This document shows positions 40,701 through 49,578 of a stretch of 64,000 nt of DNA, piece after piece; position 1 is the stretch's first letter, and each line of letters opens with the position of its first letter. Position numbers and translations under genes: made by a program. The DNA is from CAZJYI01 sp964550025 (GTDB lineage: Bacteria > Verrucomicrobiota > Kiritimatiellia > UBA8416 > CAYOBW01): contig CAZJYI010000022.1 in assembly GCA_964550025.1 (NCBI GenBank), positions 1-64,000 on the forward strand, written 5' to 3'. The notes beneath the pieces were generated by a model that did no database searches, was not told the origin of the DNA, and saw nothing but the letters and a program-made list of their open reading frames with translations.

Positions 40701-40854
40701 CGCCCGGGCTCTTCCAGAACGCGGCCGTGTCTGCTCCGCCCCCGATGCAAACCACGAGCCCTCCCTGAACGCCATACTGCGAAAGCGGAGTCTCCGCCAG
40801 GCAGCACAATGCGGAGGCCCAGATGACAAGGACCAAACACCTCACGCTCTTCAT
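37741..40854 (-). CDS. Propeller paralogue B: PQQ-type double propeller containing an internal repeat insertion
   Basis: A 1037-residue exported protein (MKSVRCLVLVIWASALCCLA). The methyltransferase-like domain spans about 30-125 (GGLVVCIGGGADTAAF, LPYTDNLVNLIVAGG, IARVLAPRGVLL). The shared linker IDDWSHFLHNASGN precedes propeller 1. The segment MPANGLVYAPPNPCACYPEA carries the family CxC pair, and propeller 2 begins SWPTLRGDNARSGASAP. Residues about 100-137 are encoded by inverted repeat R7: GEWQVAND on one side and RRPLATRRLPLTAQS on the other have no counterpart in paralogue C, which has a much shorter loop there. The reading frame is preserved. The role is as uncertain as for the other paralogues. 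Confidence 0.8.
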   Translation of the reverse strand: MKSVRCLVLVIWASALCCLAETPLSQYGVQGGLVVCIGGGADTAAFWKSPGAVFQCLEASEAEVDRVRDRIREAGCYGRVSASLLKGKRLPYTDNLVNLIVAGGEWQVANDEIARVLAPRGVLLTRRPLATRRLPLTAQSPAPKGWHAYKKAVPPEIDDWSHFLHNASGNPVGKDKRTGPPRQLQWEDDPRGTRSHEKMSSVSVAVTSGGRVFSIMDEGPLASVYLSSKWSLTARDAFNGIVLWKQPIPIWHTQLFGLKSGPFQLTRRLVAAADRVYVTLGLHAPASELDAATGEVLRTFEGTEYTEEIIYTNGTLLLVANDKKEPVPYQGKTQRTGGFTIAVAAEARSVVAIDTNSGRTRWSKSCGGVTPLTLVSDGARVFFHSDHAVHCLDLESGDRLWTQSKPMKQKLATNSSPGFFVEDGVVCFAEGRSLTGFSAEDGRKLWSVDCKASVYRSPIGMCVIDGTIWTPESDAWVKNRGAIGLLVGYDLKTGKRTREVPIDTDQGVGVCHHRCSMPKAVDRFLVMSWPGVEFVDTTSGEMRATHWIRGACLFGSMPANGLVYAPPNPCACYPEAKLNGYLALAPEAEGDGGGEVADVDRLEKGPAFGAAGLDAVRDDPGSWPTLRGDNARSGASAPAVSSAPKKRWGRQLGGTLTQPVVADGKVFVSSVDAHEVSALDVETGRAIWTFTAGARVDSSPTFHRGMAIFGSRDGHVYCLDAGTGKLAWRFFAAVNGRQFISLGQLESLWPVSGSVLVEEGAVYFASGKSGFLTGGITLYRLDPVTGKPLSRTRLDLLDPDGRQTKVNWLSMPGALPDVLSSDGEYVYMRHIAFDLDGQRLDDPGNDHLYSANGFLDRSEFHRTFWKVGSGSLVSRTGVPTGAGRGSKLIAMGEERLYHYGRARAVCAALKDGEGYFLSCASRAATKSDPPATGKTRRGRKTKTTGANDVWNHPLAMHVRAMVLAGETLFVAGAKGDWSHSDDVFAGRKGITLMALSAADGKVVAETPLDAFPVFDGMSAAYGKLFVSDDGGTITCLE
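40445..40555. repeat. Intragenic inverted-repeat element R7 (GAGTGGC word family)
   Basis: The left arm (40445-40473) reads GTGAGTGGCAAGCGGCGAGT and onward, and the right arm (40529-40555) reads GCCACTTGCCATTCGCCACC and onward, its reverse complement with few mismatches. Both arms are degenerate tandem copies of GAGTGGC. It has the architecture of R1-R6 but lies inside the coding sequence of propeller paralogue B, about 55 bp apart, without breaking the frame. Confidence 0.85.
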
Positions 40855-40877
40855 CCGCGAACATCTCCTCTCTCCGT

Positions 40878-43229
40878 CTACCGGATCTCATTCAGCGAGC
40901 CATCGAGGCGGACCTCCTGCCCGGCGGCCGTCTCGAATCCAAATGACTTGTTGCCGTAACGAATACTACAGGGGTTGCCATTGAGCGACCGGACGGCGGA
41001 GCCCGTCAACGCGCCGCCTTTCCACGTCAGGTCGACTTCGAACCCGCCACGCGCGCGCAACCCTTTCACCGAGCCATCAGCCAGTGCCTGCGGGAGGGCA
41101 GGGAGTAGCTCGAGCGTGCCGTCGTGGCTCTGCAGGAGCATTTCCGCAATTGCCGACGTGCAACCCAAGTTGACGTCCGTCTCGAACATCCTCCTCTCAC
41201 GTCCTCGCTCGCCCACGGCGAAGAGATTTGGCCACGAGCTCTTCGCCAGGATGCTACGCAGATGCCCCCAGGCCTTGTCGCCGTCACGCAGACGCGTATA
41301 GCAGCACAACACCCACGCCGCAATGCCCTGGTATTCCGGCGAATCCGCGGCACCATACTCTACGCGGCAATCAAGCGACTTACGGGCCGCCTCGAACAGC
41401 CTTGGCGTCTGCTCCCTCGTGATCTGGTTTCCAGGACAGAGTCCCCACAAGTGGGAGATGTGCCGATGCCCTTTGTTGTGTTCATTGAACGGCTTCTCCC
41501 ACTCCAGGAGCCGGCCATCCTCACCCATGCGCATTGGCATCAGGCGGGAGCGGAGCTCCTCGAGCTTCTTGCGGAACGGTTCGTCAACGCCAAGGACCTC
41601 GCTCGCATCAATGGTGTTGCTGAACAGGTCGTGAATGAGCTGCGTGTCCATGGTCGGCGCCATCGAGAGCGAGACGACGTGTCCGTCATCTGTAATGAAG
41701 CGGTTTTCCGGCGACGTGGACGGCCCCGAAACCATGTGGCCCGTTTTCGGGTGCTCGATCAGATAATCAACCAGAAACTCGCAGGCCTCCTTCATGATCG
41801 GGTAGCTGCGCTCCCGCAGGTACTCCTTATCCCCTCCGAAGAGATAGTGCTCCCACAAGTGCTGGCAGCTCCATGCTGGCGCCATCGGCCACATGCCGTA
41901 GGGCGGATTGCCGATCGCGGCGGTGTACCACCAGGCGTCGGTTGCATGGTGCGCCACAAAACCGCGACAGCCGTAGGTCGCTCTGGCCGTGACGCGCCCG
42001 CGAGGACGCAGGCTGTCAATCATGTCGACGAACGGTTCGTGGCACTCCGCCAAGTTGCACACCTCGGCAGGCCAGTAGTTCATCTGGATATTGATGTTGA
42101 TGTGATAGTCGGCGTTGTAAGCCGGATCGAGGCCGCTCACCCATTTGCCCCACAGGTTGACCGCCATGGCCCCGGGACGGGAACTGCTCATGAGCAGGTA
42201 ACGGCCGAACTGGAAATACAGCGCGATCAAGGAGGGGTCGTCGGCGCCCGCGGCAAATGCCTCAAGACGTCTGTCGGTAGGAAGACGTGATGCTTCTCTG
42301 CTGCCAAGCTCCAGCGTCGCCCTGCGAAACAGCCGCCGGTGTTCCGCAACGTGGGCCTGGCGCATCTGCGCGTAGTCCTTCTCGGCAACGGCGGCCAACT
42401 GTGTATCGCAGATAGCGCCCGGATCCTCGCCACGGTAGTCGGTCGCGGCCACCAATCGAATTTCAACGGAATCCGCCCCTTCAACGCGGAATCCCTTCTT
42501 TGCCTCCCCTACCCTTCCGTTCTCGGCACGAATCAACAGGTGCGATTCGTACCCCACGCCGCGCCATCCCGCGGCGCTCTTGCCCGTGGCCACACCGGAA
42601 ACGACCAGGCGGTCGCCCCCTCCGGTTTCGACCTTCGCCTTGCCGCGGGTGAATCGGGCGTCCAGTGTCAGGCCGCCCGGCTTGTCGCAGGTGAAGCGCA
42701 TCACGACGACCTGGTCCACCGGACTGACAAACACCTCGCGAGTGTATGCGGCGTCACCGATCTTGAAGCGGACCGTGACAATGCCGGTGTCCAGGTCCAG
42801 CTCGCGGCGATAGTCGGTATACTCCTTCCCGCCCCCCGGGTACCTGAATGAGAGGTCCAGGTCTCCCAGCGTCTGGTAGGTGTGCATGCCGAACTCGAGC
42901 CGTAGCCCGAGCATCTTCTCCTCCACCAGCCTCTCGGCTTCGTAGTACTTGCCGTCGAACATCAACCGGCGGACGGCGTCGAGGTACTTGTGCCCACCGG
43001 GCTTGTCGCGCTGCATCGGCTGCCCGGACCAGATCGTGTCTTCATTGAACTGGATCTGCTCGCGGTGAACCCCGCCCTGCACCATCGCCAACAGCCGCCC
43101 GTTGCCGAGCGGCAATCCGCACGTCCAATCCTCGGCGGGTTGCTCGTACCAGAGCTTGAGATCGGACGCAGAGCCCGTTGAGAGGATGGCGACCATCAGG
43201 GTGAGTATGAGTGTTTTCGTCCGTTTCAT
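40878..43229 (-). CDS. GH95 alpha-L-fucosidase or alpha-L-galactosidase
   Basis: A 783-residue protein with a signal peptide ending STGSA. Residues about 24-280 are the GH95 N-terminal beta domain (LKLWYEQPAEDWTCGLPLGN, REQIQFNEDTIWSG). The (alpha/alpha)6 barrel carries HININIQMNYWPAE at 376-389, with the two Asn residues that activate the catalytic water in this family. It continues with VSGPSTSPENRF, DTQLIHDLFSNTI and HRHISHLWGLCPGNQ. A C-terminal beta domain ends the protein. GH95 inverts alpha-1,2-L-fucosyl or alpha-L-galactosyl linkages; the sequence alone does not decide. Length is normal for the family. It lies within the long operon, 23 bp before paralogue B. Confidence 0.93.
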   Translation of the reverse strand: MKRTKTLILTLMVAILSTGSASDLKLWYEQPAEDWTCGLPLGNGRLLAMVQGGVHREQIQFNEDTIWSGQPMQRDKPGGHKYLDAVRRLMFDGKYYEAERLVEEKMLGLRLEFGMHTYQTLGDLDLSFRYPGGGKEYTDYRRELDLDTGIVTVRFKIGDAAYTREVFVSPVDQVVVMRFTCDKPGGLTLDARFTRGKAKVETGGGDRLVVSGVATGKSAAGWRGVGYESHLLIRAENGRVGEAKKGFRVEGADSVEIRLVAATDYRGEDPGAICDTQLAAVAEKDYAQMRQAHVAEHRRLFRRATLELGSREASRLPTDRRLEAFAAGADDPSLIALYFQFGRYLLMSSSRPGAMAVNLWGKWVSGLDPAYNADYHININIQMNYWPAEVCNLAECHEPFVDMIDSLRPRGRVTARATYGCRGFVAHHATDAWWYTAAIGNPPYGMWPMAPAWSCQHLWEHYLFGGDKEYLRERSYPIMKEACEFLVDYLIEHPKTGHMVSGPSTSPENRFITDDGHVVSLSMAPTMDTQLIHDLFSNTIDASEVLGVDEPFRKKLEELRSRLMPMRMGEDGRLLEWEKPFNEHNKGHRHISHLWGLCPGNQITREQTPRLFEAARKSLDCRVEYGAADSPEYQGIAAWVLCCYTRLRDGDKAWGHLRSILAKSSWPNLFAVGERGRERRMFETDVNLGCTSAIAEMLLQSHDGTLELLPALPQALADGSVKGLRARGGFEVDLTWKGGALTGSAVRSLNGNPCSIRYGNKSFGFETAAGQEVRLDGSLNEIR

Positions 43230-43263
43230 TGGAAACCCTCTCTCGGCTCGCGAGGACGCACGG

Positions 43264-45927
43264 CTAGTTCGCCTCTCTCTTCCGCCATCTCACCTGCGCG
43301 TTGGCAGCGGGGTCCTTCTCTGCGTCCTTTTTCGGCAGACACAAGGCCAGCTGCCTCTTCACTGCCACACACTCCGGACTCCCGGCAAGGTTGGTGAAGT
43401 TCCTGGGATCACGCTCCTGATCGTAGAGTTCTTCCGATCCGTCCGCGTATCGAATGTACCGCCATCGGACGGTGCGTATGGCGTGGTTCCTGTAGCCGTG
43501 TGTCATGACCACCGCTCGCCCGGTCTTCGTCTTTGGTTCTTTCAGTAGGGGCACCAGGCTTCTACCGTCGAGTTCCTTCAGCGGCTTGAAACCGCACAGC
43601 TCCGTGAGCGTGGGGTAGATGTCGAGCAGACTGACGGGCTGCCCACACGCCGCGCCGGCGGTGGACACACCGGGTGCGGAGATGACGAACGGCACGCGGG
43701 TGGTCTGCTCCCACAGCGCGAACTTCTCCCAGTGCTCCTTCTGGCCCAGGTGGTAGCCATGGTCGGACCACAGCACCACGATGGTGTCGTCTGAAAGCGG
43801 TCCGTTTTCGAGCGCATCCAGCAGGCGACCGATCATGTCATCGGCAAAACTGACGGAAGCGTTGTAACCCCGAATGGCCGCATCCCACTTGCCGTTCTCA
43901 ACCAGCCACCTGTGCCAGCGCGTCTTCAGCCTGGCCTTCCCGGCATCGGGGATATCATCGAGATCGTTCTCTTGAATCCCTGGACGTTCGACCCTGTCAA
44001 CCGGGTGCCTGTCAAAGTAGCCCTTCGGCGTCCACCACGGAATGTGCGGACGGTAGATGCCAACCGCCAGGAAGAGCGGTTTGTCGTGTTTCTTCCCGAG
44101 TTGTTCCGTTGCCCACGCCACGACCTTGGCGTCGGCCATCTCGTCCGCGTCGATATCCAGTTCCGCCCAGTCAAAACGCCCGCCATAGAAGTCCTTGTAC
44201 GTATTCATCGGCACGCTCTCCGGCTTCACTTCTTCCGGCATCTGACGCTGCCTGGACGGGAAGTACTCGTCCCACGGGCGCGGATCCAGGAAGCCCGTGT
44301 AGGCCCCGCGGCTCAACGACGACGCATGGTAGAGCTTTCCCCCGCCCATCGTCGTGTAGCCGTTGGCCCGGAAGTGATGCGGCAGCGTGGCCCAGTCCTT
44401 CAGCATCCGGTTCTCGCGCCAGTCCTGCGGGTTGATGTACACCCCGGATGTGGCCGGGGCCACCCCGGTCATTACCGCGGCGCGCGATGGGTTGCAGGAC
44501 GGCGCGGCGCAGTGAGCGTTGGTGAAGCGCACGCCCTTCTCGGCTAGCCGGCTGATGTTCGGCGTGGCGACGGTAGTCTCCCCACCAAATCCCTCGGGAC
44601 AGGTGTTCAGATCGTCGACCGCAATCATCAGGACATTGGGCCTCTCTCGCTCTGCCTTCCATTTGCGCAGCTCGTGCGGCCACTTCCCGGGACGGGCGTC
44701 CTTCTCGGTCAGGATGGCCTTGTCTGCGTTGTGCGTGAAGCCTTCTAGCTTCACGTTCTCGATCCTGATGGTGTAGTGCCCTCCGGTTGTGTCTTTCACA
44801 CCACCGATGGAGGGTCCGCGGAAGAACTTGTCTATCCAGACCAGGTCCAGATCGTCATAGTATTCCTCGGGAACGCTCAGGATGGCGTGCGTCTTGATCT
44901 GGGCGGTCTTGCCGAAAACGGCGGTGATGTTCTTCACGTAGCTGCCTTCGGCGAAGATGCCGTCGGTGGCATCAGGATTGCGCGCCAGTTCGGATTGCTT
45001 TACACCACCTTTGCCAATGGTCACCGCATAGGTGCTGCCGATTGATTTCACATTTTCAACCTGCACCAAACCGTTCATGGCGCTGTGCGGACCAAACATG
45101 ACGGCGCAGCGGCCATTTGCGTTGGTGACGTTGTTCGCGGTGATGTCGTAGCATGGCCCGCAACCGGTTTCCAGGCGAAGCGTCACGCCGCCGTCGGCAT
45201 AGATGTTCTCGAAATGGCACGATTGCGCACCGTGCAGCTGGGTGAGGCCGTAACCGGGGCTCGCGTTGAAGATGCGGCAGTTGCGGATGGTGCCATCGGT
45301 TGAGCGTGACACCGGCCACTTGCTGCTGTCGTGTTTCGTTTGCTGCTCGGTCAGCGTGATGCCGCAGTAGACCGTGTAGTTGTCGCGTACATCCAGGTTT
45401 TCGATCAGGAAGTTCTTCACCATTTTGGTCAGGACGGCGCGGATGCCTTCGCCCTCCACACGCTCGCGGTCGGAGTAGTCGATGATGAACGGTCCACCGA
45501 CTCCACGAATGCTGACATTTTCGATGTAGGCCATCTCATCCTCTTCCGTCCACGTCTTCTTTTTCTCTGGGCGCTCCGCGTCCATCAGGAAGACGACCGC
45601 CTTCGTTCCCTCAGGCCAGTAGGGCTTGATGACCGTGCCCGCTTCGATCAGCAGGTGAATGTTCGACCTCAGGCGAATGCGCGCCAGTTGATACGTTCCC
45701 TTCGGCACCATGAGCCGCCCGCCGCCCGCCTCAGCCAGCTCGTCGATGGCCTCCTGGAACACCTCGCTCTGGTTGGTCGCGGCGTTGTCGTCCACCAGCC
45801 CGTAGTCGGTCTTGAGATTCTTCGCAGGACCGTTTGGGTCCATGGTCTCCGTGTACCTGGCCTGCGCGGCCGAGGCCCACACAGTCAAGGTCATCACGAC
45901 GGGTACAGCCTTCAACATCCTGTACAT
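43264..45927 (-). CDS. GH82-like beta-helix fused to an S1 sulfatase
   Basis: An 887-residue exported protein (signal peptide ending SAAQA). Residues about 25-420 are a right-handed beta-helix (LAEAGGGRLMVPKGTYQLAR, NIHLLIEAGTVIKPYW, GGVTLRLETG) like that of the neighbouring 461-residue protein. Gln230 and Glu253 are 23 apart and His281 follows, resembling the Gln/Glu/His set of iota-carrageenases (GH82). The second acid expected two residues after the Glu is Gly255. Residues 429 to about 870 are a sulfatase (RPNVLMIAVDDLN, CNPSR with Cys478, VLWSDHGYHLGQKEHWEKF), of the iduronate-2-sulfatase-like type. The fusion suggests binding or cleavage of a sulfated galactan-like chain coupled to desulfation (inference). 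GGAGGAGG precedes the ATG. Confidence 0.85.
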   Translation of the reverse strand: MYRMLKAVPVVMTLTVWASAAQARYTETMDPNGPAKNLKTDYGLVDDNAATNQSEVFQEAIDELAEAGGGRLMVPKGTYQLARIRLRSNIHLLIEAGTVIKPYWPEGTKAVVFLMDAERPEKKKTWTEEDEMAYIENVSIRGVGGPFIIDYSDRERVEGEGIRAVLTKMVKNFLIENLDVRDNYTVYCGITLTEQQTKHDSSKWPVSRSTDGTIRNCRIFNASPGYGLTQLHGAQSCHFENIYADGGVTLRLETGCGPCYDITANNVTNANGRCAVMFGPHSAMNGLVQVENVKSIGSTYAVTIGKGGVKQSELARNPDATDGIFAEGSYVKNITAVFGKTAQIKTHAILSVPEEYYDDLDLVWIDKFFRGPSIGGVKDTTGGHYTIRIENVKLEGFTHNADKAILTEKDARPGKWPHELRKWKAERERPNVLMIAVDDLNTCPEGFGGETTVATPNISRLAEKGVRFTNAHCAAPSCNPSRAAVMTGVAPATSGVYINPQDWRENRMLKDWATLPHHFRANGYTTMGGGKLYHASSLSRGAYTGFLDPRPWDEYFPSRQRQMPEEVKPESVPMNTYKDFYGGRFDWAELDIDADEMADAKVVAWATEQLGKKHDKPLFLAVGIYRPHIPWWTPKGYFDRHPVDRVERPGIQENDLDDIPDAGKARLKTRWHRWLVENGKWDAAIRGYNASVSFADDMIGRLLDALENGPLSDDTIVVLWSDHGYHLGQKEHWEKFALWEQTTRVPFVISAPGVSTAGAACGQPVSLLDIYPTLTELCGFKPLKELDGRSLVPLLKEPKTKTGRAVVMTHGYRNHAIRTVRWRYIRYADGSEELYDQERDPRNFTNLAGSPECVAVKRQLALCLPKKDAEKDPAANAQVRWRKREAN

Positions 45928-45962
45928 GGCTCAAGTCCTCCTCCAGTCAATGGTCCGTATGC

Positions 45963-46964
45963 CTAATCCCCGACAACCGGTGCCAGGTAGATGTTCTTGT
46001 ATGACACGGCGGTATGGTCGCCCTGAAGGTAGATGGGGCCGGGCTCAGCCGGGTTCGTGTGAATGGCCCCGGCCGTGGGGCCGGGCACGGGCTGATTGTC
46101 AATGACCTTTTCGCCGTTGAGAACCACGGTCACGTGACGGTCCACCAGGGTGATGTCATAGGTCTGCCATTCGCCGCCGCGTTTGCCGGCATTGACCGAG
46201 GGTGCGATGACTCCGAAAATGGAACCCACGCCCTGCACCCCCTGCATCCGGCTGTCTCGATCAACCACCTGGGCTTCGTACATTCCTCGCAGATAGACGC
46301 CACTGTTGCGGCCCTGTTCGACCAGGAATTCAATGTGCAACCGGAAGTCCTCGAAAACCGCATCGGTCCTGAGATTGGCGTATGCTCCCGTGGGGCTGAA
46401 GTCGGTCTTCGGCGTCTTGTTCTTCATCACGCCGTTCTCCACACACCAGCCGAACTGCTTGTCGGGCTCATGCGCCCGCCAGCCGGACAGGTCCTTTCCG
46501 TTGAAGAGGACGACGGGATGTCCGAACCGCACCTTGGAGAGATCCGGAGGACCGGCCGGCATCGGGGGGATTCTCTTCCCGGTGAACGTCACACGCTCGA
46601 CGCGCCCATCCGGAAGCGGACGCATCATCACGCCGTCGAGCTTGCCCGCCTTCAATCCCACATCTACGCTCCGGGCCAGAACCGCTCCTCCCTTCTTCCT
46701 CTTCCTGATCGAGAACTTGAGCCGGCCGCCGATCACTCCCGCATCACAGTGAGGACCAGCCGAACCGACATACAAGCGCATATGGACCAACGGCCGGCCG
46801 TTGGTCTCCGCCACGCGCATCCACGCCGGCAGACCGGAATCGAGGTCGAGCGACCAATCCCCCAGGAGCTCTTCAGGCACCGACTCGGCGGGCAGTGCCG
46901 CCGCCATCGCCAGGAACAGCAGGCAGCAGGGCCCCAGGATTCCACACAAGATAGCCCTTCTCAC
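45963..46964 (-). CDS. Secreted DUF1080 (3-keto-disaccharide hydrolase-like) protein
   Basis: A 333-residue protein with a signal peptide (LLFLAMAAALPAES). Residues about 28-140 form an N-terminal beta domain. Residues about 145-333 are the concanavalin-like DUF1080 jelly roll: VVLFNGKDLSGWRA, FEDFRLHIEFLVEQGRNSGV, YEAQVVDRD, WQTYDITLVDRHVTVVLNGE, GPIYLQGDHTAVSYKNIYLA. Members of this Pfam family are annotated as 3-keto-disaccharide hydrolases, and many are only known as polysaccharide-associated. It starts with GTG overlapping the stop of the GH117 gene by 4 bp (GTGA), so translation is coupled. Confidence 0.9.
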   Translation of the reverse strand: MRRAILCGILGPCCLLFLAMAAALPAESVPEELLGDWSLDLDSGLPAWMRVAETNGRPLVHMRLYVGSAGPHCDAGVIGGRLKFSIRKRKKGGAVLARSVDVGLKAGKLDGVMMRPLPDGRVERVTFTGKRIPPMPAGPPDLSKVRFGHPVVLFNGKDLSGWRAHEPDKQFGWCVENGVMKNKTPKTDFSPTGAYANLRTDAVFEDFRLHIEFLVEQGRNSGVYLRGMYEAQVVDRDSRMQGVQGVGSIFGVIAPSVNAGKRGGEWQTYDITLVDRHVTVVLNGEKVIDNQPVPGPTAGAIHTNPAEPGPIYLQGDHTAVSYKNIYLAPVVGD

Positions 46965-48235
46965 TGTTCCGCACCTCCTCTGAACGCGCTGTTCTGTGCT
47001 TCAATCCGTTCGCGCTGCTTCTTGCTCAGACCGAGCCGGTAGTAGACATCCGGCCCGAAGTAGTGGCTGTGTCTCTTCATCCCAGGGTCGTGCACGTCCA
47101 GGCTGAGATCGCAGTCAAAGCGCATCAGGACCGTCACGCGCCCCTTGGCGTCTTCTGCGCGCGCCTTGATATTGTGGCAGAGCCCCCAGGTGATGCCGCG
47201 GCCGTACTTCGTATCGGTAAAGGCGTCCGGCACGAACGGCCCTCCGGCGGGCGGCAGCATCGAGGTGATGGAAGCGACCTCGAAACTCACGCCATCGGGC
47301 GCGTACTGAACCGTGAAGTGCTCGTTGCCGTCGCGAATGACGATGGCCGCGATGCCTTCCTTGAATGGGAACAACGTGGTTTCGTGCCCCGAGTTGATCA
47401 CCGGGTTCAACGGGTGTTTCTCGAACGGCCCCAGCGGGTTGTCGGCAATGGCCACCCCCTGCATGCGCGTGCGCCGCTCTTTCACGTCGAAATCGGACTT
47501 GTAGTAGAGGTAGATCTTCCCCTTGTACACCAGTGGATAGGGATCGTGGATCGTCCTGCTGTCCCAGGTTCCCTCCGGACCGTTGGGAATGACAACCTGG
47601 TTCAGCGGCTTCCAGGGCCCATCTGGAGAATCTGCCACGGAGACCGCAACGGGGCAGTAGTCTCCACCCTCCTGTGGCCAGATACTGAAGGCCTGGTAGT
47701 ACATGTAGTACTTACCTTCCCACTCGAGAACGTCGGCCGTAGATACCGACCGCCAGCCAGGATTGGGTTTCTCCGCGCGCGGAATGGCCACACCCTGCTC
47801 CTCCCAGGTGAAGCCGTCCTCCGAGGTGGCGTACCAGATCTCCGAAAGATCCCAGTCCCGCGCGGGGACGACCTCGGTTGCTCCCTTTACGAAGCCGAGA
47901 ACATGCCCGGTGTCGCGATGCGTATACCAGACGTAGTACTTCCCGTTGCGGAACAGCACCTTCGAGGGGTCGCGCCGGGTGATGGTGCCGTCATATTCGT
48001 TGTAGTCGAAACCCTTCAGCTCCGTGTACTTGAATAGCGAGTACAGTTCGTTGTCCTGCGGTTGCGCTGCCGCGAAGTTGTCGTAGTTGCGCGCAACCGC
48101 TGCACTCATCTCCCGGTCGGGCTTCTCCACCGGGAGGATGAAAGGAAACCCCTCCTTCTCCTTTGTCGTGCTGCAGGAACTCAACAGTAGAACGGGCACC
48201 ATCGTACCTATCACTAGTCCTGTTGTCCTCTTCAT
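46961..48235 (-). CDS. GH117-family lipoprotein B
   Basis: I start at ATG 48235 (MKRTTGLVIGTMVPVLLLSS) with AAGGAG 8 nt upstream. The 424-residue protein has a lipobox (LLSSC, Cys21), so it is membrane-anchored. The GH117 arm motif SAAVAR lies at 44-49 (SxAxxR), followed by NELYSLFKYTELKGFDYNEY. The five-bladed propeller shows TRRDPSKVLFRNGKYYVWYT, EIWYATSEDGFTWEEQG, NPVINSGHETTLFPF and TWGLCHN. It is close in sequence to the GH117 encoded upstream, so the two look like a tandem duplication. Known GH117 enzymes cleave alpha-1,3-linked 3,6-anhydro-L-galactose or related sugars from oligosaccharide ends. Confidence 0.88.
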   Translation of the reverse strand: MKRTTGLVIGTMVPVLLLSSCSTTKEKEGFPFILPVEKPDREMSAAVARNYDNFAAAQPQDNELYSLFKYTELKGFDYNEYDGTITRRDPSKVLFRNGKYYVWYTHRDTGHVLGFVKGATEVVPARDWDLSEIWYATSEDGFTWEEQGVAIPRAEKPNPGWRSVSTADVLEWEGKYYMYYQAFSIWPQEGGDYCPVAVSVADSPDGPWKPLNQVVIPNGPEGTWDSRTIHDPYPLVYKGKIYLYYKSDFDVKERRTRMQGVAIADNPLGPFEKHPLNPVINSGHETTLFPFKEGIAAIVIRDGNEHFTVQYAPDGVSFEVASITSMLPPAGGPFVPDAFTDTKYGRGITWGLCHNIKARAEDAKGRVTVLMRFDCDLSLDVHDPGMKRHSHYFGPDVYYRLGLSKKQRERIEAQNSAFRGGAEQ

Positions 48236-48251
48236 CACGCGCACTCCTTGT

Positions 48252-49574
48252 CTACTCACTCTGCCTCTCCAATTCCAGCCGCTCTCGCTCCATGCGCTCC
48301 TGGCGCTGCTTCCAGTTCAGCGAGTACCTGAGAAAGACGTCCGGTTTATGCAGGTGGCGGGTCTTTTTCAGCATCGGATCGTGAAAGTCCTTGCTCAGGT
48401 CGCAGTCGAATCGGAGGAGTATCGACATCTGGGTGCCCTTCACGTTCTGCGCGTGGTTGACGTGACAAAGCCCCCAGGTAATGCCTCGCCCGTCTTTCGT
48501 GTCGGTGAATGCATCCGGGATATAGGGGCCGGGGGCGATCGGCATCAGCTCGGTGATCGTCTCGATCTCGAAATTCACGCCGTCCGGCGCGTATTGAATC
48601 GTGAAATGCTCGTACCCGTCGCGGATCACCAGGGCGGCGATCCCTTCTTCGAAGGGGAAAAGCGAGATCTCGTGCCCGGAATTCAGCACCGGGTTGAGCG
48701 GATGCCGCTCGAAGGGCCCCAGGGGGTTGTCGGCGGTCGCGAGTCCCACCATCTTGAGATAGGCGGGTAAGCGGTCGTCGAAATCAGACTTGTAGTAGAG
48801 GAAGATCTTTCCGTCGTGAACCAGCGGGGTGGGGTCCTGAATCGTGAAGTGGTCCCATTCGCCCTTGCGGCCGTTGTGAACCACTTCCTTGTAGGTGGGC
48901 GTCCAGGGACCGTCGGGAGAATCCGCGTAAGCGGCGGAGATCACGCAGTCGTTAATCTTCCCGTCTCCGGTGTCCGCGAAAGCCTGGTAGTACAGGTAGA
49001 ACTTGCCCTGCCACTCGAGCATGCCGGGTGTCGCGATCGAACGGTCGCCCACTTTCCCTTTCGGGGCCCGGGCCACGGCAAGGCCCTCTTCCTTCCAGGT
49101 AAATCCATCTTCGGACGTCGCATACCAGATGTCCGATAGATCCCAATCGCGCGAGGGCACATCCTCCACCGTCCGCTCCGTTCGTTTGGGAACGTTCTTC
49201 GTGTTTCGGTAGGTATACCAGACGTAGTACTTCCCGTTCGCTCTAATGATGTTGGACGGATCGCGGCGCGTAATCGTTCCATCGCGATCGTTGTAGTTGA
49301 ACCCTTCGAGCTCGGAATAGCGAAACTGCGTATGCAGTTCATTGTCGAACTCAGAAGTCGTCCTGTACCGGGAATAGGACCGCTCCAAGGCTGCGCTCAA
49401 TGGGCGATCGGGTTTCTCGGCGGGCATGTAGTATGGGAACGCGCCCTGGTCCTTCACGCTGGTGCAACCGTTGGCTAACAGCCATGCGAAGGCCAGGGGC
49501 AGCAACCCACCGGCGTGCGTCAGCCGAACAACCGCATGGTGGTCCATGCTCCTGGTCTGGTTCAGATGTTGCAT
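48252..49574 (-). CDS. GH117-family lipoprotein C
   Basis: I start at ATG 49574 (MQHLNQTRSMDHHAVVRLTH): GGAGG lies 8 nt before it and it follows the preceding stop by 4 bp. The longer frame from 49703 would begin with an Arg-rich stretch inside the upstream gene. The 440-residue product has a lipobox (LANGC, Cys37), the SAALER arm motif at 60-65, and NELHTQFRYSELEGFNYNDR. The propeller has TRRDPSNIIRANGKYYVWYT, DIWYATSEDGFTWKEEG, NPVLNSGHEISLFPF and TWGLCHVNHAQN. Paralogous to lipoprotein B along its whole length. It lies directly behind the GH82-like gene, so cooperative degradation of one galactan-like substrate is inferred. Confidence 0.88.
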   Translation of the reverse strand: MQHLNQTRSMDHHAVVRLTHAGGLLPLAFAWLLANGCTSVKDQGAFPYYMPAEKPDRPLSAALERSYSRYRTTSEFDNELHTQFRYSELEGFNYNDRDGTITRRDPSNIIRANGKYYVWYTYRNTKNVPKRTERTVEDVPSRDWDLSDIWYATSEDGFTWKEEGLAVARAPKGKVGDRSIATPGMLEWQGKFYLYYQAFADTGDGKINDCVISAAYADSPDGPWTPTYKEVVHNGRKGEWDHFTIQDPTPLVHDGKIFLYYKSDFDDRLPAYLKMVGLATADNPLGPFERHPLNPVLNSGHEISLFPFEEGIAALVIRDGYEHFTIQYAPDGVNFEIETITELMPIAPGPYIPDAFTDTKDGRGITWGLCHVNHAQNVKGTQMSILLRFDCDLSKDFHDPMLKKTRHLHKPDVFLRYSLNWKQRQERMERERLELERQSE

Positions 49575-49578
49575 GATT

